Source: Basidiobolus meristosporus CBS 931.73
Taxonomy: Eukaryota > Basidiobolomycota > Basidiobolomycetes > Basidiobolales > Basidiobolaceae
Assembly: GCA_002104905.1 (NCBI GenBank)
Contig: MCFE01000164.1
Location: 1 to 64,000, forward strand
Reading direction: 5' to 3'
DNA length: 64,000 nucleotides
The notes under the pieces: model-generated
Told to the model about the DNA's origin: nothing
What the model saw: only the letters and a program-made list of their open reading frames with translations
Database searches by the model: none
Shown here: positions 44,735 to 56,268 of the stretch, piece after piece
Numbering within the stretch: the first letter of the stretch is position 1
How the letters are laid out: every line of letters starts with the position of its first letter
Position numbers and translations under genes: made by a program

Positions 44735-47700
44735 ATGCTGCCCACCCAAGATCCATTGCCTCACTTTCAGATGACCTCAAAGATAGCGAGCTACTCAAGC
44801 CCTCAACTGATTACTGAGAAGCTGCTGAAGCAGAACCTCACTTTGTTGGTTGGAGAAATCATGTGTGTATCCCCGTCTATTAGAAAGACCTTTGATGAGC
44901 AGCTTAGAACAAGACAACAAGCTGTTGAACATATGGACACCCATATAATTCAGACAAACCATGAAGACCACCAAAAAGACAACAACACTACTGAATATAA
45001 GACCTTTTACTCAGTTGCAACTGCTGTGGTGAAAGGATATATAAATGATGACCCTGTTGACTGCCATATTGACAGTGGCTCAGAGATTTGTGTTATGCCA
45101 CTAGACTTCTGGAAGACACTTAGAATCAAGGAGCTACTGCCTGTTGATAGAGATATTAGATGGAACATGACTGATGCAAACTCAGGATCTAGTCCACTCT
45201 ATGGTGTAGTGCACAAGCTCCCTATTGAGGTACAAGGAATAAAGGTCTGGCTTCCCCTCTTCATCTGCCAGAAGGCAAACTTTGACCTTCTGCTAGGTAG
45301 ACCATGGGAAACCAGCACTAAGGCTACAACTACCAACTATTCCAATTGGTCAGTATGGTACACCATACAAGGATCCAACCCAGGACTACAGTCAACCTTC
45401 TGTGGTGCAACACCCAACAATAAGAGGACACATACTGCTTGCCAGAAGACACATCTTGTTATGGAAGAAGATGAAGAGCCTGACAATATACACCCCAACA
45501 TTTGGAGCTGCTCATTAGGTATACAGGAGCAAACAGCTATGGTTCAAACAAAATACAAGACAGTAGAACAGAAGATTAGACCATCACTTACCCTGTTGAC
45601 TGATGGATCCCAACCTGCTGATTATATTAGACCACCAGAAGAAACACCAGAAGATATACAACTTACACCTGAGAGACTTAAGCAACGTATCATTGGTGAT
45701 GGAAACCTTACACCAGAGGAGATACTATTATTTGAAGAAACCTTGAAAAGGCATGATAAGGTTTTCTCATATAACAACAAGGAGATGGGGCTCTTAAAGA
45801 CATTGGTTGAAAAACCCATCAAGATTCATACAGTGCCCCACACACCCTGGTCATTTAAGCCTTACCCACTGCTCAGAGGACTCCAAGCTGATGTGCATGA
45901 CCTACTTAAGAAGAAGATAGAAGCTGGTATCCTAGAACCTTCTCATGGACCCTATGCTAACAGGTGGTTTGTGACCAAAAAGAAGAATGGAAAGCTCTGA
46001 TTCATTCAAGACATGCAACCTGCAAATGCTGTCACTATCAGAGATGCTGCTATACCTCCATCTATTGATGACTTTGCAGAAAGCTTTAGCGGCCACTCCA
46101 TCTACTTGACATATGATCTCTACTCAGGATATGACCAGATTCCCCTTGATGAGACATCAAGAGATATGTTTGCACTACAGACACCATTTGGACTTTTAAG
46201 GATGACAAGACTCAGCCAAGGGGCTACAAACTCTGTGGCTCAGTCCCAGAGATGCATGGTAAATGTGCTGTATCAGCTTATACCTGAGAAACCTTGCTGT
46301 CTTTGTGGATGACATAGGCATCTAAGGTCCAAAATTCCGGGACACCACTGAAGTTATGCCTGGAGTAAGAAAGTTTGTCTATGACCATATTGCAGACAAT
46401 GATGCCATATTAGGAGCCATTGAAGAAGCTGGACTCACCATCAGTGGTGAGAAGAGCAGCTTTGGTGTATCAGAGATATCCATTGTTGGACAAAAATGCA
46501 ACACCTTTGGTTGTTCACCTGGAGACTCCAAGACACAAAAAATATGCAACTGGCCTACCCCCACAAATCTCACACAAGCCCATGGCTTTGTGGCAGCTTG
46601 TGGGTTCTTTAGGATCTGGATCCCAGGATTTTCTGAGATAGCAGAACCAATCTACCAACTACAGAGAAAGAATACCCCATTTATCTGGGGAAAAGAGCAA
46701 GAAGAAGCCATGCAATTACTGAAAGAGGCCTTAGTATCTCCACCAGTCCTAAGACCTCTTGACTATCAAAACACTGAATGCCCTCCTATTTTGACAGTGG
46801 ATGCAAGCCCTATAGGAGCTGGAGCACTACTTGGACAAGATGATGAAGATGGCAACCGCTATGCCTGCAGATATGAGAGATGCCTATTCTCTCCTAGAGA
46901 ACAAAGATACTCACAGATTAAGAGAGAACTACTAGGAGTTGTGAAGATGCTGAGGAAGCTGAAGTCACAACTCTACATGACGCATTTTATCCTGGAGACA
47001 GATGCCAAGCCACTTATACAAATGATCAACAAGCCTGACCTACCTGATGATGCCACAAACCAATGGATGGCATGGCTGAAAATGTTTGACTTTGAGATCA
47101 GACATATCCCTGGCAAGACAAATGTTGTGGCTGATGCACTCTCCAGGAAGGGACCACAATTATTTGAAGACTTGGACCCTCACTTTGATGATATTACTGA
47201 TGCAGAGATCCAACAGATTGCCATCAAAGACCAAGAGAGAACTACCTGGAGTCTGATCAAAGAATATCTAAGGACACTTAAGAAACCTAGTTGGATGGAA
47301 ATTCAGGAGTTTAGAAAACTCAGGAAGAAGGCACACCACTATTATCTTAAAGATGATCATCTCTTTAAGCAAGTGAAGCCTGGACTTATGCCAAGAAGAG
47401 TAGTCACTACCCCTCAAGAGCAACTGAGCATCATGACAAGTATCCACCAAGGAGAACCAGGAGGACATAAAGGACAAGAAGCCACATACAATACCATAGC
47501 TCAGAGGTACTACTGGGAAAGCATGTACTATGATATCCAACACTTTGTTGAGTCATGTGCAGCCTGCCAGAAGAGATCCTCCAAGCGTTATGAAGAACCA
47601 CCGCATCCTACTTACACAATCTGTCTATGGCAAAAGGTTGGTATTGACCTTGTCCACATGCCAACAGCTGGATCAAAAAAGTACCTGATTGTTGCTAGAG

Positions 47701-48509
47701 ATGACCTTAGTGGATGGGCAGAGGCTCAAACCTTGCCCAACAACAAGAGCCATACCATATGGAGATTTATACTTAAAGACATCATCTGCAGATTTGGCTG
47801 CATCCAACAGTTTATTGCTGACAGAGGAGAGATGACATCCCAAATGATCCAGGAGTTTTGCTCAAAGTACAAGATACACATTGCTTTTACAACAGCTTAC
47901 CACCTTCAAGCCAATGGAATGATAGAGAGAGGACATGGACTATTGGTGAACTCTCTTGTCAAGACCTGTGAGAATAACACAACACTGTGGCCACAGCAAT
48001 TACATCTAGCACTCTGGGCAGATAGAATTACTACCAAGAGAACAACTTGATTATTGCCATTCAAGCTACTCTATGGACATGACTGCATACTACCAGTTGA
48101 GTTAAACACAGTCACTTGGAACTCATTGAATTGGAGATCCAATAAGCAGACTGAAGACCTCATTGCAACTTGCATACAGCAACTTGATCACCATGACTTG
48201 AATATTAGCAGAGCTGCTGAACAACTTAAGGATACACAACTAAAGAACAAGGTGCCCTTTGACAAATCACACCCAACAAGACCAAAACCACTATCACTAG
48301 GAGACCCAGTATTACTCTATGATTCTACCTTGGACAAGCAATGGAGTTGGAAGTTTGGCAACAAATGGACTGGCCCCTACCTCATTTCCAAAGTGATTGG
48401 AAATGGAAGTTATTACATATCTGAGCTTGACAACACCCAATTGAGAGCACCAGTTGCTGGAAACCAACTTAAGTTATTCAAGCATAGGAATTTTGCACAT
48501 CAAGAGTAG
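44735..48509 (+). pseudogene. Gypsy Pol (protease, RT, RNase H, integrase) with several breaks
   Basis: Order of domains: aspartic protease with DSGSE (45071-45085); reverse transcriptase from KPYPLLRGLQAD through YDLYSGYDQIPL to FVDDIG (46302-46319); RNase H with TVDASPIGAGALL and LETDAKPL; HHCC integrase zinc region (HKGQ and CAACQ); and integrase core with catalytic acidic residues in GIDLVHMP, IADRGEM and MIERGHG. A C-terminal integrase module ends LKLFKHRN. Breaks: TGA at 45998-46000 where relatives encode arginine, a frameshift near 46290, TAA at 46323-46325 just after the active site, and TGA at 48048-48050. The RT active-site aspartates themselves survive. The protein would work in cDNA synthesis and integration, but this copy cannot make it in one piece. 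Confidence 0.92.
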
Positions 48510-48534
48510 TTTACTTTGACCCAAGTTCAAAGCT

Positions 48535-48548
48535 GAGAGGGGGGTGGA
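48535..48548 (+). other. Polypurine tract of the gypsy element
   Basis: GAGAGGGGGGTGGA directly before the 3' LTR, the expected plus-strand priming site. Confidence 0.8.
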
Positions 48549-49619
48549 TGTAGTGGGGTGACAGTGACACCCACTGACAGACATGCTCATTCCCTTATTT
48601 TCTACTTCCCTACATCTCTACTACACTTATTTCAGTTTTATCCCATTTGTCTTACACAATCAGTACTATGCCATAAGCCGGTTAACTATCACACCTGCTT
48701 ACCTTATTGCATAAGTAACCCCTCACTTTATGTAAGGTTACTTGCTATAAGTGCTTCTATATTAGTCAGGTACCTGCGCCAGTGCCCATGACACATGATC
48801 AACCCGTGTCACCATCCCTAGCATTTTCATACCATATATGGTATCCCCATGTTACACAGGTTTCAGAATACTGATTCCTGATTGGTTGGATGTGCTGTGC
48901 CTCTCAGAACCTTCCGGCACCTACTTAGAACATTCTTAGGTCATTCTGATGTCATCAAGATTTCTATTGATATCCAGAACCTTCTGGAACACCATGGTTA
49001 GTAATCACTTAGCCAGTGAGAAAAGTATATAAGGGAGGCTATCCCTCTACAATATATCATCATCCCTTTTATCAATATACCAACTTGCTGATTAGTGTGA
49101 TCACTGCTACCTGCTGCTACCTGAACTTCCAACCCCAGACCACCGGACACTCCCAGGAAACTGCGCTGACAGCCAACTGACCTTGGAGGCACTACTTGTG
49201 AGGAATACTCAGAGTAGGTATCTTTTATTATATGTGATTCTTTCCCAAGTTTGTTCTTGTACAGGCAAAGATACTTTTCTGTCTTTGTAACTATTGACCA
49301 CAGCTGCATTCTTATCAAGTCCCTGCTGGTGGAGTTTACAGTTGTTTTGACTTTGGAAACTTTAGTACATTGTCATCTCAAAGGATGCTGAACCCAGCAC
49401 ATACTTTTGTTAAGATGCCAACTAAGTTGGGGATTGTAGCTCAATAGTTTTCCCTTGACAAGCTTGTGGCTTTATTCCCCTTCACATTAGAATAGAGACA
49501 GAACCCAAGTATTCCTAGCAAGCTTTTGCCAGAGGTTACCGCACCCAGAGAACACCCCACACACAAAACACTTGAGAAGTGTTGGACGTATCTCTCCCTT
49601 GGACCTATACACCACCACA
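48549..49619 (+). repeat. 3' LTR of the gypsy element
   Basis: 1071 bp, the same length as the 5' LTR and differing at about 3% of positions, mostly transitions. It begins after the polypurine tract and ends ACCACCACA, where the older reversed LTR resumes. Confidence 0.95.
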
Positions 49620-49989
49620 ACAGTTTCCTGGAAGTGTTCTGTGGTCTGGGGTTGGAAGTTCAGGTAGTAGCAGGTAGCAGTGATCACACTAATTAACAAG
49701 TTGGTATATTGATAAAAGGGATGATGATTTATTGTGAGGGATAGCCTCCCTTATATACTTTTCTCACTGGCTAAGTGATTTTTAAGCATGGTATTCCAGA
49801 AGGTTCTGGATATCAATAGAAATCTTAATGACATCAGAATGTCCTAAGAATGTTCTAAGTAGGTACCAGAAGATTCTGAAGGGTAAGACAAATGGGATAA
49901 AACTAAAATAAGTGTAGTATAGATATAGAGAAGTAGAAAATAAGGGAATGAGCACATCTGTCAGTGGGTGTCACTGTCACCCCACTACA
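49620..49989 (-). repeat. Solo gypsy LTR (minus), part 2 of 2
   Basis: Continuation of the LTR that begins at 41830, ending ACCCCACTACA. Joined across the inserted element, it gives a reversed LTR shorter than the 1071-bp family length (about 830 bp). About 200 bp is deleted in this second part: the text passes from GGTACCAGAAGATTCTGAAG directly to GGTAAGACAAATGGG near 49,880. Confidence 0.88.
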
Positions 49990-50467
49990 ATGGTTGTTTG
50001 GCTTGTTTCCCATATATACAGGCTTCACAGTGCTCCAAATTAGCTGGGGGATTGGTTTTTACTCCAGAAATCAGCTGATCTTTGATCATTTTGCGTAAAT
50101 AATCAAAATTGATGTTCCCAAATCTCCTGTGCCAAAGCATTGGTGTTTCTTCATTTAAGTTACTTATATTGGCTTCCAAATATGATGGAATATAAATCAA
50201 CTTGTATAGATTCTGATCTCTGATACCCAAAGCAATATGAGCACCATTTTGATCAGTGATCCTGCATCCAGAATTGTCAAAACTGAAACTGAGTACTTCT
50301 GCTGTGGCCTTGCTTACACAGAGTAGGTTCTTGGCTATTTCTGGTACATAGAGTGCTTCTTTAAAGGTCAGTGTATGGCTTCCTTCACTGCTTCTAAGGT
50401 TTATTTGGATAGTTCCTTCTCCCACTGCATCAAGTGTTCTATTGTCACCCATGAGAACCTTCTTATT

Positions 50468-51585
50468 AGAAGACACCTACCAGTCATGTTCAGCTGCTAA
50501 GAAAATATATCTGAGACAAAAATTCTTTACTATAAAGATGCTGCCAGGAGAAGAAATGAAAAATCTAATTAACAGCAATACCCTGCTGGTAGATGAGATG
50601 GAATCTGTGGGTGTACCAACAACTGATGAGGATGTGATAGTTACTATCCTGAATAGCCTGACAGACAAGTTTCAGGGCCTTATATCAGCCCCAGAGTCCA
50701 GAACGGAAGATTTGACCTTTAATTACATATATAGAAGGCTCCTGGATGAAGAATTAAGAAAATCAAGTGCCAATAAGAAGGAAGAAGAAAATGCTTTAAT
50801 AAGCAATGAGAATCAACAAAGGAGGGAACCAAGATCCTACAAAGGCAACAGCAACCTGTTTTGCAACTACTGCAAAAGGAAAGGACACATATCAGACCGG
50901 TGTCTCAAAAGAAAGATAATCAGCAAAAGAAGCCTGAATATGGAAATGCTGCAACAACTGAAGATGGACTACTCATATCTGCACTAAATATGACTACAAA
51001 CAAGGATTCTCAGATGTGGTATATTGACTCTGGAGCATCTCAACACTTTATACACCAGAAAGAACTTTTTACCCAATATCAAGAAATTCTTATTAAGAAG
51101 GTTTTCATGGGTGACAATAGAACATTTGATGCAGTGGGAGATGGAAATATCCAAGTAAACTTAAGAAGCAGTGACAAAAGCCATTCACTGACCACTAAAG
51201 AAGTACTCTATGTACCAGAAATAGCCAAGAACCTGCTATCTGTAAGTAAGGCCACAGCAGAAGGACTAGTTTCAGCTTTGACAATTCTGGATGCAAGATA
51301 ACTGATCAAAATGGTGCCCATATTGCTTTAGGTATCAGAGATCAGAATTTATACAAGTTGACTTATATTGCATCATATCTGGAAGCCAATAGAAGTAACT
51401 TAAATGAAGAAACACCAATGCTTTGGCACAGGAGATTTGGGCACATCAAGTTCAATCATTTGCACAAACTAATCAAAGATCAGCTAATTTCTGGAGTAAA
51501 AATTGATCCCCAGCAAGTTTGGGGCAGTGTGAAGCCTGCATATATAGGAAACAAGCCAGATAACTGTTCCAGAGCTCTGGGCTAA
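50468..51585 (+). pseudogene. Copia Gag, zinc knuckle, protease and pre-integrase (copy G)
   Basis: Gag runs from LEDTYQSCSAAKK to a CCHC knuckle, CNYCKRKGHISDRC (C-x2-C-x4-H-x4-C, about 50860-50902). One A is missing in the A-run near 50,908 relative to copy E, so the following protease (WYIDSGASQHF, about 51018-51050) lies in another frame. The pre-integrase segment LWHRRFGHIKF follows with further breaks. The knuckle is intact here, unlike in copy D. Confidence 0.87.
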
Positions 51586-51824
51586 TCAAAACTAAGAAAA
51601 AATTAGATTTAATTCACTCAGATCTGTGTAGACCTATGCATAATATATGCTTAGGCAGATGAAGTATTTAATCACTTTGATTGATTATTATAGAGGATAA
51701 ACATGGGTCTACTTCATGAAGAGAGAGGAAGAAGCTCTGTCTAAGTTTAGGGAGCTTAGAGTCATGGTGGAGAGCAAAACTGGAGAAAAAATCAAGATAA
51801 TACACTCTGAGAATGGTGGAGAAT

Positions 51825-53013
51825 TGTTGTGTTATATTATGAATAGTTTGAGGCCTGTTCTACAATGTAGAGGCTATTCAACAATATGCAACAACTTTCA
51901 GTATGCTAGTACTGAAATAGTTTATTGGGAGTTTGATTTGCCAATAGAAGATATAACTTTCACTAATATCCTCAATCTTAGGCTCAAGATATACTATAGG
52001 CAGTATTTCTCACTTCTACAGCAGTGTTCTGACATCTGGCAACTAATGTGCTTATTTACTTTTGTAGTATATTTTCCTTGTTTGGAAGTCACTTTCCTTT
52101 CAAAGAGGATAATTCCTAATATGGAAACACTCAACCCCCTTTAACCTAAAGGGGTGGGTTGTAGTAGTCTCTAAAGGGGTATCTAGCCCTGAAGGGGTGT
52201 CTTTAGAGTAAAGGAGCTTCTGGTAGTGGTCTCTAAAGTAGACTTTACACTAAGAAGGTGCCTAAAGGGGCTTCTTTAGAGTAAAGAGGTTTCTTAAAGG
52301 GGTGTCTTTAGAGTAAAGGGGTTTCTTAGAGGGGACTTTTCCAACAGAAAAGTGGTAGTTTCTTGTAGAACTTAGATTGGATTCTTGTGAGCTTTGCAGT
52401 CTCTTTACTGATGCAGTACCAATCAAAGTCAGAATACTCAACAGTGCAAGTGATGCAGGGGAAGTCTTATAACCTTTAAACTTGTAGTCATAGTGTGGAG
52501 ATTCTGGAAAGAGAGGCTCTCCCTTTATTTTTCAGCTGAGGAAGTCAAATATATGAAATTTCTGAAGGATCAAAGTTTTTGAGCAGTTGCGCCTGCAATA
52601 CATGTGCTACAAAGCTAACATTCTGCAGTAGTGCAAATCAAATATAGGCACAGCCCCTGAAAACATATCATGTGAATAGATTGGCTGATTAAGAAGTTAC
52701 ATGTGATCAAAGTCACCATATTAATCCTAGCAATAGAGACCTAGTATATATGATTATTGGACTCTTTTGGTCATAACTCCGTAGGTACGGCTTCAAATGA
52801 GCTGCAATTTGAAATATATGTTGGCCACTGTGTGTTCTGTATGCCATAGTATTTTGGGTTGATTGCTTGTCAGGGTCTGGAGTATTTGTCTTTCAAAGTT
52901 GCAAATTCTTGATCTTTCACCTGTGTGTTACAACAGCAAAAGCAAAATAAAGAAATGAGTGCAATATTGGTTTTTTGAGATATTTTAGTAATGGGATACT
53001 TTTCATTACCACA
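51825..53013. repeat. LTR-like insertion of an unassigned element (1189 bp)
   Basis: It starts TGTTGTGTTATATT and ends CATTACCACA, obeying the TG...CA rule. It interrupts integrase of copy G exactly within GGAGAATATACCTC. GAAT is repeated on both sides (51821-51824 and 53014-53017; AGAAT matches if the final A is counted). It has no similarity by eye to the copia or gypsy LTRs here. It contains a block of repeats rich in AAAGGGG (about 52138-52345). No long frame is present. A solo LTR of a third family is the simplest reading; orientation is unknown. Confidence 0.7.
52138..52345. repeat. AAAGGGG-rich imperfect tandem repeats
   Basis: About ten irregular units built on TAAAGGGG, often in the form GTCTTTAGAGTAAAGGGG with spacing of roughly 15-30 bp. 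The G-run strand is the plus strand. Lies within the LTR-like insertion at 51825-53013. Confidence 0.75.
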
Positions 53014-53125
53014 GAATAAACCTCGAAACTCTTCATCCACTTCTGCAAAACTCATGGGATAAAGCAAGACACTACTGTACCATACTCCCCCCCAACAAAA
53101 CAGAGTAGCAAATTGTGCAAACAGA

Positions 53126-55320
53126 TTGATAATGGATATGATAAGATCTATGACCCAGGATCAAAAATTATCCTATGATTTTTGGGCAGAATCAGTTGCT
53201 ACAGCTGTATACCTTGAAAATAGGAGTCATAACAGACTCCTTTCTGTTTCTACTTCATTTGAAGCATGGTATGGATGCAGATCAAGTGCTGGACATCTAA
53301 AAATATTTAGGTTCACAGCGTATGCTAAGAAACTGCTTGGAAATTGGTCAAAATTTGAGCCAAAAAGTGAAAAATGCATATCTTTGGGCTGCTGGAATGA
53401 GAGTAAAGCTTACAGAGTCTACAATACCAAAGCAACAAAGCTAAGCAAGTCCAGGGATGTGTTGTTTGATGAACACTCAAAATTTCACAAAAAATGATAT
53501 CAGATGATGACAAATATCTGATCTCAAGTCCACCAATTGTTAGGATTGAACCAGAGCAAAACAGTGAGAACTTTTTCACTCCATTGGACTATATAACCAT
53601 GGTTTAGCCTGAAGCAGCTCACAGAAATATCCAAGAACTGCTCATTCAGGTATCAAATGCCTGGAGATCCAATCAGAAATGAAATAGCCTATATTTCTAT
53701 ATCAATGAGGGTACAAACTTAGCCTATGCTTATTCAGTCTATATTTATAAGCCCCAGACTATAAAATAGGCCCTTAATAGCCCTTAGAAAAAGTTTTGGA
53801 TTTCTGCAATGACTGAAGAATATTTGGCCCTGATGGAAAGTCAAATTTGGAACTTAGTCCAATTACCAATCAACCTGAAATTAATTGGATGCAGATGTGT
53901 CTTCAGAACAAAACATAAGGCTGATGGTACAATTAAAAGATACAAAGCAAGACTTGAAGCCAAAGGATACTCTCAAACAAAAGGACTTGACTATACTGAG
54001 ACCTTTGGACCAGTAGCCAAGTTTAATTCCATCAAATTAATATTGGCTATTGTGGGCAAATATAAGTTTTTTATTCATCAAATGAATTGTAACATTGCAT
54101 TTTTGAATGGAGAACTTGATGAGGACATGTATACAGACCAGCCTGATGGGTTTACTGACCAAGATAACCATTATTTGGTCTGCAAGCTTAAAAAGTCACT
54201 ATATGGTCTCAAACAATCACCAAGAGCCTGGAATACAAGATAGATTCTTACTTAAAATCTTTGAGTTCCCAAAGGTGTAATGCAAACTATAGCATATGCT
54301 ATAAGCTAGATAGAGCAAGCACAGTTCTATCACCTCTATATGTGGATGATCTTATTATAGCCACCAATAACCTAGCAATATTATAAGTGACTAAATCAAG
54401 CCTATCCAAGGAGTTCTATATGTCCAATCTAGGAGAACTCAGTTACTGCTTAGTGATTAAGTTTTCCATAGACAGAAGTACCCAGACTATCACCCTAAGC
54501 CAATCCAAGTGTATTCAAGATATACTAAAGAAGTACCAAATAGAAGACTGTACACAGGCAGCTACCCCAATGGAGACAAACCTTAACTTGGTCAAAACTC
54601 AACCAAGTCAAGAGAGCTTGGTGCCATCTGAGAGCACCAACTTTCCTTATCAATCTATGGTTAGCAGTCTGATGTATATCATGCTTGGGGCACATCTAGA
54701 CATTGCTTATTTAGTGAGAGTTGTCAGCCAACATAATCAGAACTATGGATCTGATCATATTGCAGCAGTTAAGCGGATTTTTAGACACCTAAGTGGAGCT
54801 GCTGATGTCTGCTAAGATACACTTATAAGGACTCATAACAGGATCTTGTGGGATACTCTGATGCTGATTGGGGACAAAACTTGGAAGACAGATGATCCAC
54901 CACAGGATACACCTTTCTTTACTGTAAAGGAGCAATTTCATGGAATTCAAGAAAGCAACCAACTGAAGCACTTTCCACCACCAAGGCAGAGTATATGGCA
55001 GCCTGTGAAGCTACAAAAGAAGCAATGTGGTTAAGAGAGCTTCTTACAGATTGAGGCCTATGCCAAAAAGCACCTATTACTGTATTTCAAGATAGTCAAC
55101 AATGTATACAATTAGGTAGAAATCAAACTTTTCATGCTAGAGCTAAGCACATAGATATCAGACATCATTTCATTCATGAAGCTATAGAAGATAACTTGGT
55201 ATCATAGTATGCAGCTCTTCAGATGAAATGATTTCAGACATACCTACCTAACCATTAGCTAGAGAAAAGCTTGAATATCTTAGGTCCAAATCAGGACTAG
55301 TCAGTATGAGCATTTAGCTG
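53126..55320 (+). pseudogene. Copia integrase end, RT and RNase H (copy G)
   Basis: Fragments: integrase C-terminal part 53126-53497 (SYDFWAESVATAVYL to VLFDEHSKF), RT 53809-54243 (RCVFRTKHKADG, QMNCNIAFLNGE, where the aspartate of QMDV is replaced by asparagine), LYVDDLII near 54340-54365, RT end 54387-54815, and a badly damaged RNase H to 55320. Stops at 54241, 54387 and 54813 among others. Not functional. Confidence 0.87.
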
Positions 55321-55328
55321 AGTGGGAG

Positions 55329-55656
55329 TGTTGTAAAAGGTCTTAATTCCACCTAAATATTCACCTAACATAGTCACTTAGATCATTACTTTCAAATCCT
55401 AGTGAATACCAACCTAATTCCATGTTAGGACTTACTTAGAATATTTTCACCAAAATACTGGGTACCCAAAGCATGGTATTCCCAAACTTTGCATGCATGC
55501 TCTTGGGACCTTTCTTAGCCTATTGTAAATGTTTGTAATGCCAAGACCATGTAAAAGTATAAATACTACCTTTATACTCAATAAATCAATAAGTGAAAAC
55601 TACAGAATCTACTTGTCCTCCCAATGACTTCCAATATCTCCAAGACTCTTACAACA
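55329..55656 (+). repeat. 3' LTR of copia copy G
   Basis: 328 bp, TGTTGTAAAAGG to CTTACAACA, directly after the polypurine tract GAGTGGGAG. Carries the TATAAATAC promoter-like segment near 55556 and AATAAA near 55580. The next five bases, ATGAT, would be one half of the target duplication. Confidence 0.92.
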
Positions 55657-56268
55657 ATGATCACTACTGCAGCTACTGGAGCTTTTTCCTCTGGCAAAGT
55701 GTAAACTGGAACTAACTTTAAGTCTAGAAGGCAAAAACAAAAAATGGTGCTGCAGTAATTACACCTTTAGGTTACTTTATTCCTATGAAAGGCTATTGTA
55801 ATGATCCCATTAAAGGGCTGTCACAAAGTTAATGTCCCATGACTAAGAGGTACTGATCCAATCAGGACACCATTGAGAGACTGTTGAAAAATAATCACAT
55901 CCCTGATTTCACAAAAAACTTAGTCAAATTTTTCATCACAACAATGTACAAGTGGCTTTTGATTGGTTCCATGCCAATTTGCTCACTTTCTGATCCCAGA
56001 CACTCTATCACCTCCTACATTTGCGTGCATTGATTGTTATTGCCTTGTTCTCACACTCCTTACTTCCTGACTCAACTGTTTCTCTTACTTTTCATGCACA
56101 CAAATTGCTTTATTTCCGTTGAAACTTCAGTTGTCTCTCAATTGCCAACAGGATTGACCTATACAAGTCCCTATACACTACACTAACATTAAACCCAACC
56201 CCACACTCAACAAGTAACTCCACCAGAATCTCCCACTCAATTAGTATTTCTGCTGTAATGCTCTGGTT
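55657..56268. other. Repeat-cluster spacer without a recognisable feature
   Basis: About 600 bp of AT-rich DNA between copia copy G and the unknown gene copy on the minus strand. I see no gene or known repeat in it. It could be the 3' flank of the unknown gene. Confidence 0.4.

Larger units (their letters stand above)
42289..49619 (+). mobile_element. Full-length Ty3/gypsy retrotransposon, coding-dead
   Basis: A complete 7331-bp element with two 1071-bp LTRs, primer binding site, gag, pol in the order protease, RT, RNase H, integrase, and a polypurine tract. The order places it in Ty3/gypsy. The two LTRs differ at roughly 30 positions by eye, about 3%, so it is not recent. Five frame breaks in gag and pol make it non-autonomous. 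It sits inside an older, reversed solo LTR of its own family, flanked by ACGG (42285-42288) and ACAG (49620-49623), a 4-bp target duplication with one transition. Confidence 0.95.
40944..50464 (-). mobile_element. Ty1/copia retrotransposon copy F, rearranged and interrupted
   Basis: Minus-strand copia pieces spread over 9.5 kb because of nested insertions. 40944-41552 is RNase H (YCKGAISWNSRKQP, EAEYMAACEATKEA) and the RT end. At about 41553 the sequence jumps to integrase, deleting most of RT and the integrase C-terminus. 41553-41829 is integrase. 41830-49989 is the nested gypsy material. 49990-50464 resumes with the pre-integrase region and protease. At 50464-50467 it switches to the plus-strand copy G without any LTR. 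Confidence 0.85.
50465..55656 (+). mobile_element. Ty1/copia retrotransposon copy G, 5'-truncated
   Basis: A plus-strand element running from within gag (50465) through the zinc knuckle, protease, integrase, RT and RNase H to a 3' LTR (55329-55656). It lacks its 5' LTR and the start of gag, where it is fused head-on to copy F. A 1189-bp LTR-like insertion interrupts integrase (51825-53013). Many stops and frameshifts are present in the second half. Confidence 0.9.

Noticed and set aside
52138-52345. CRISPR-like or satellite array
   Set aside because: Units and spacings are irregular and the block lies inside an LTR-like insertion in a fungal genome.
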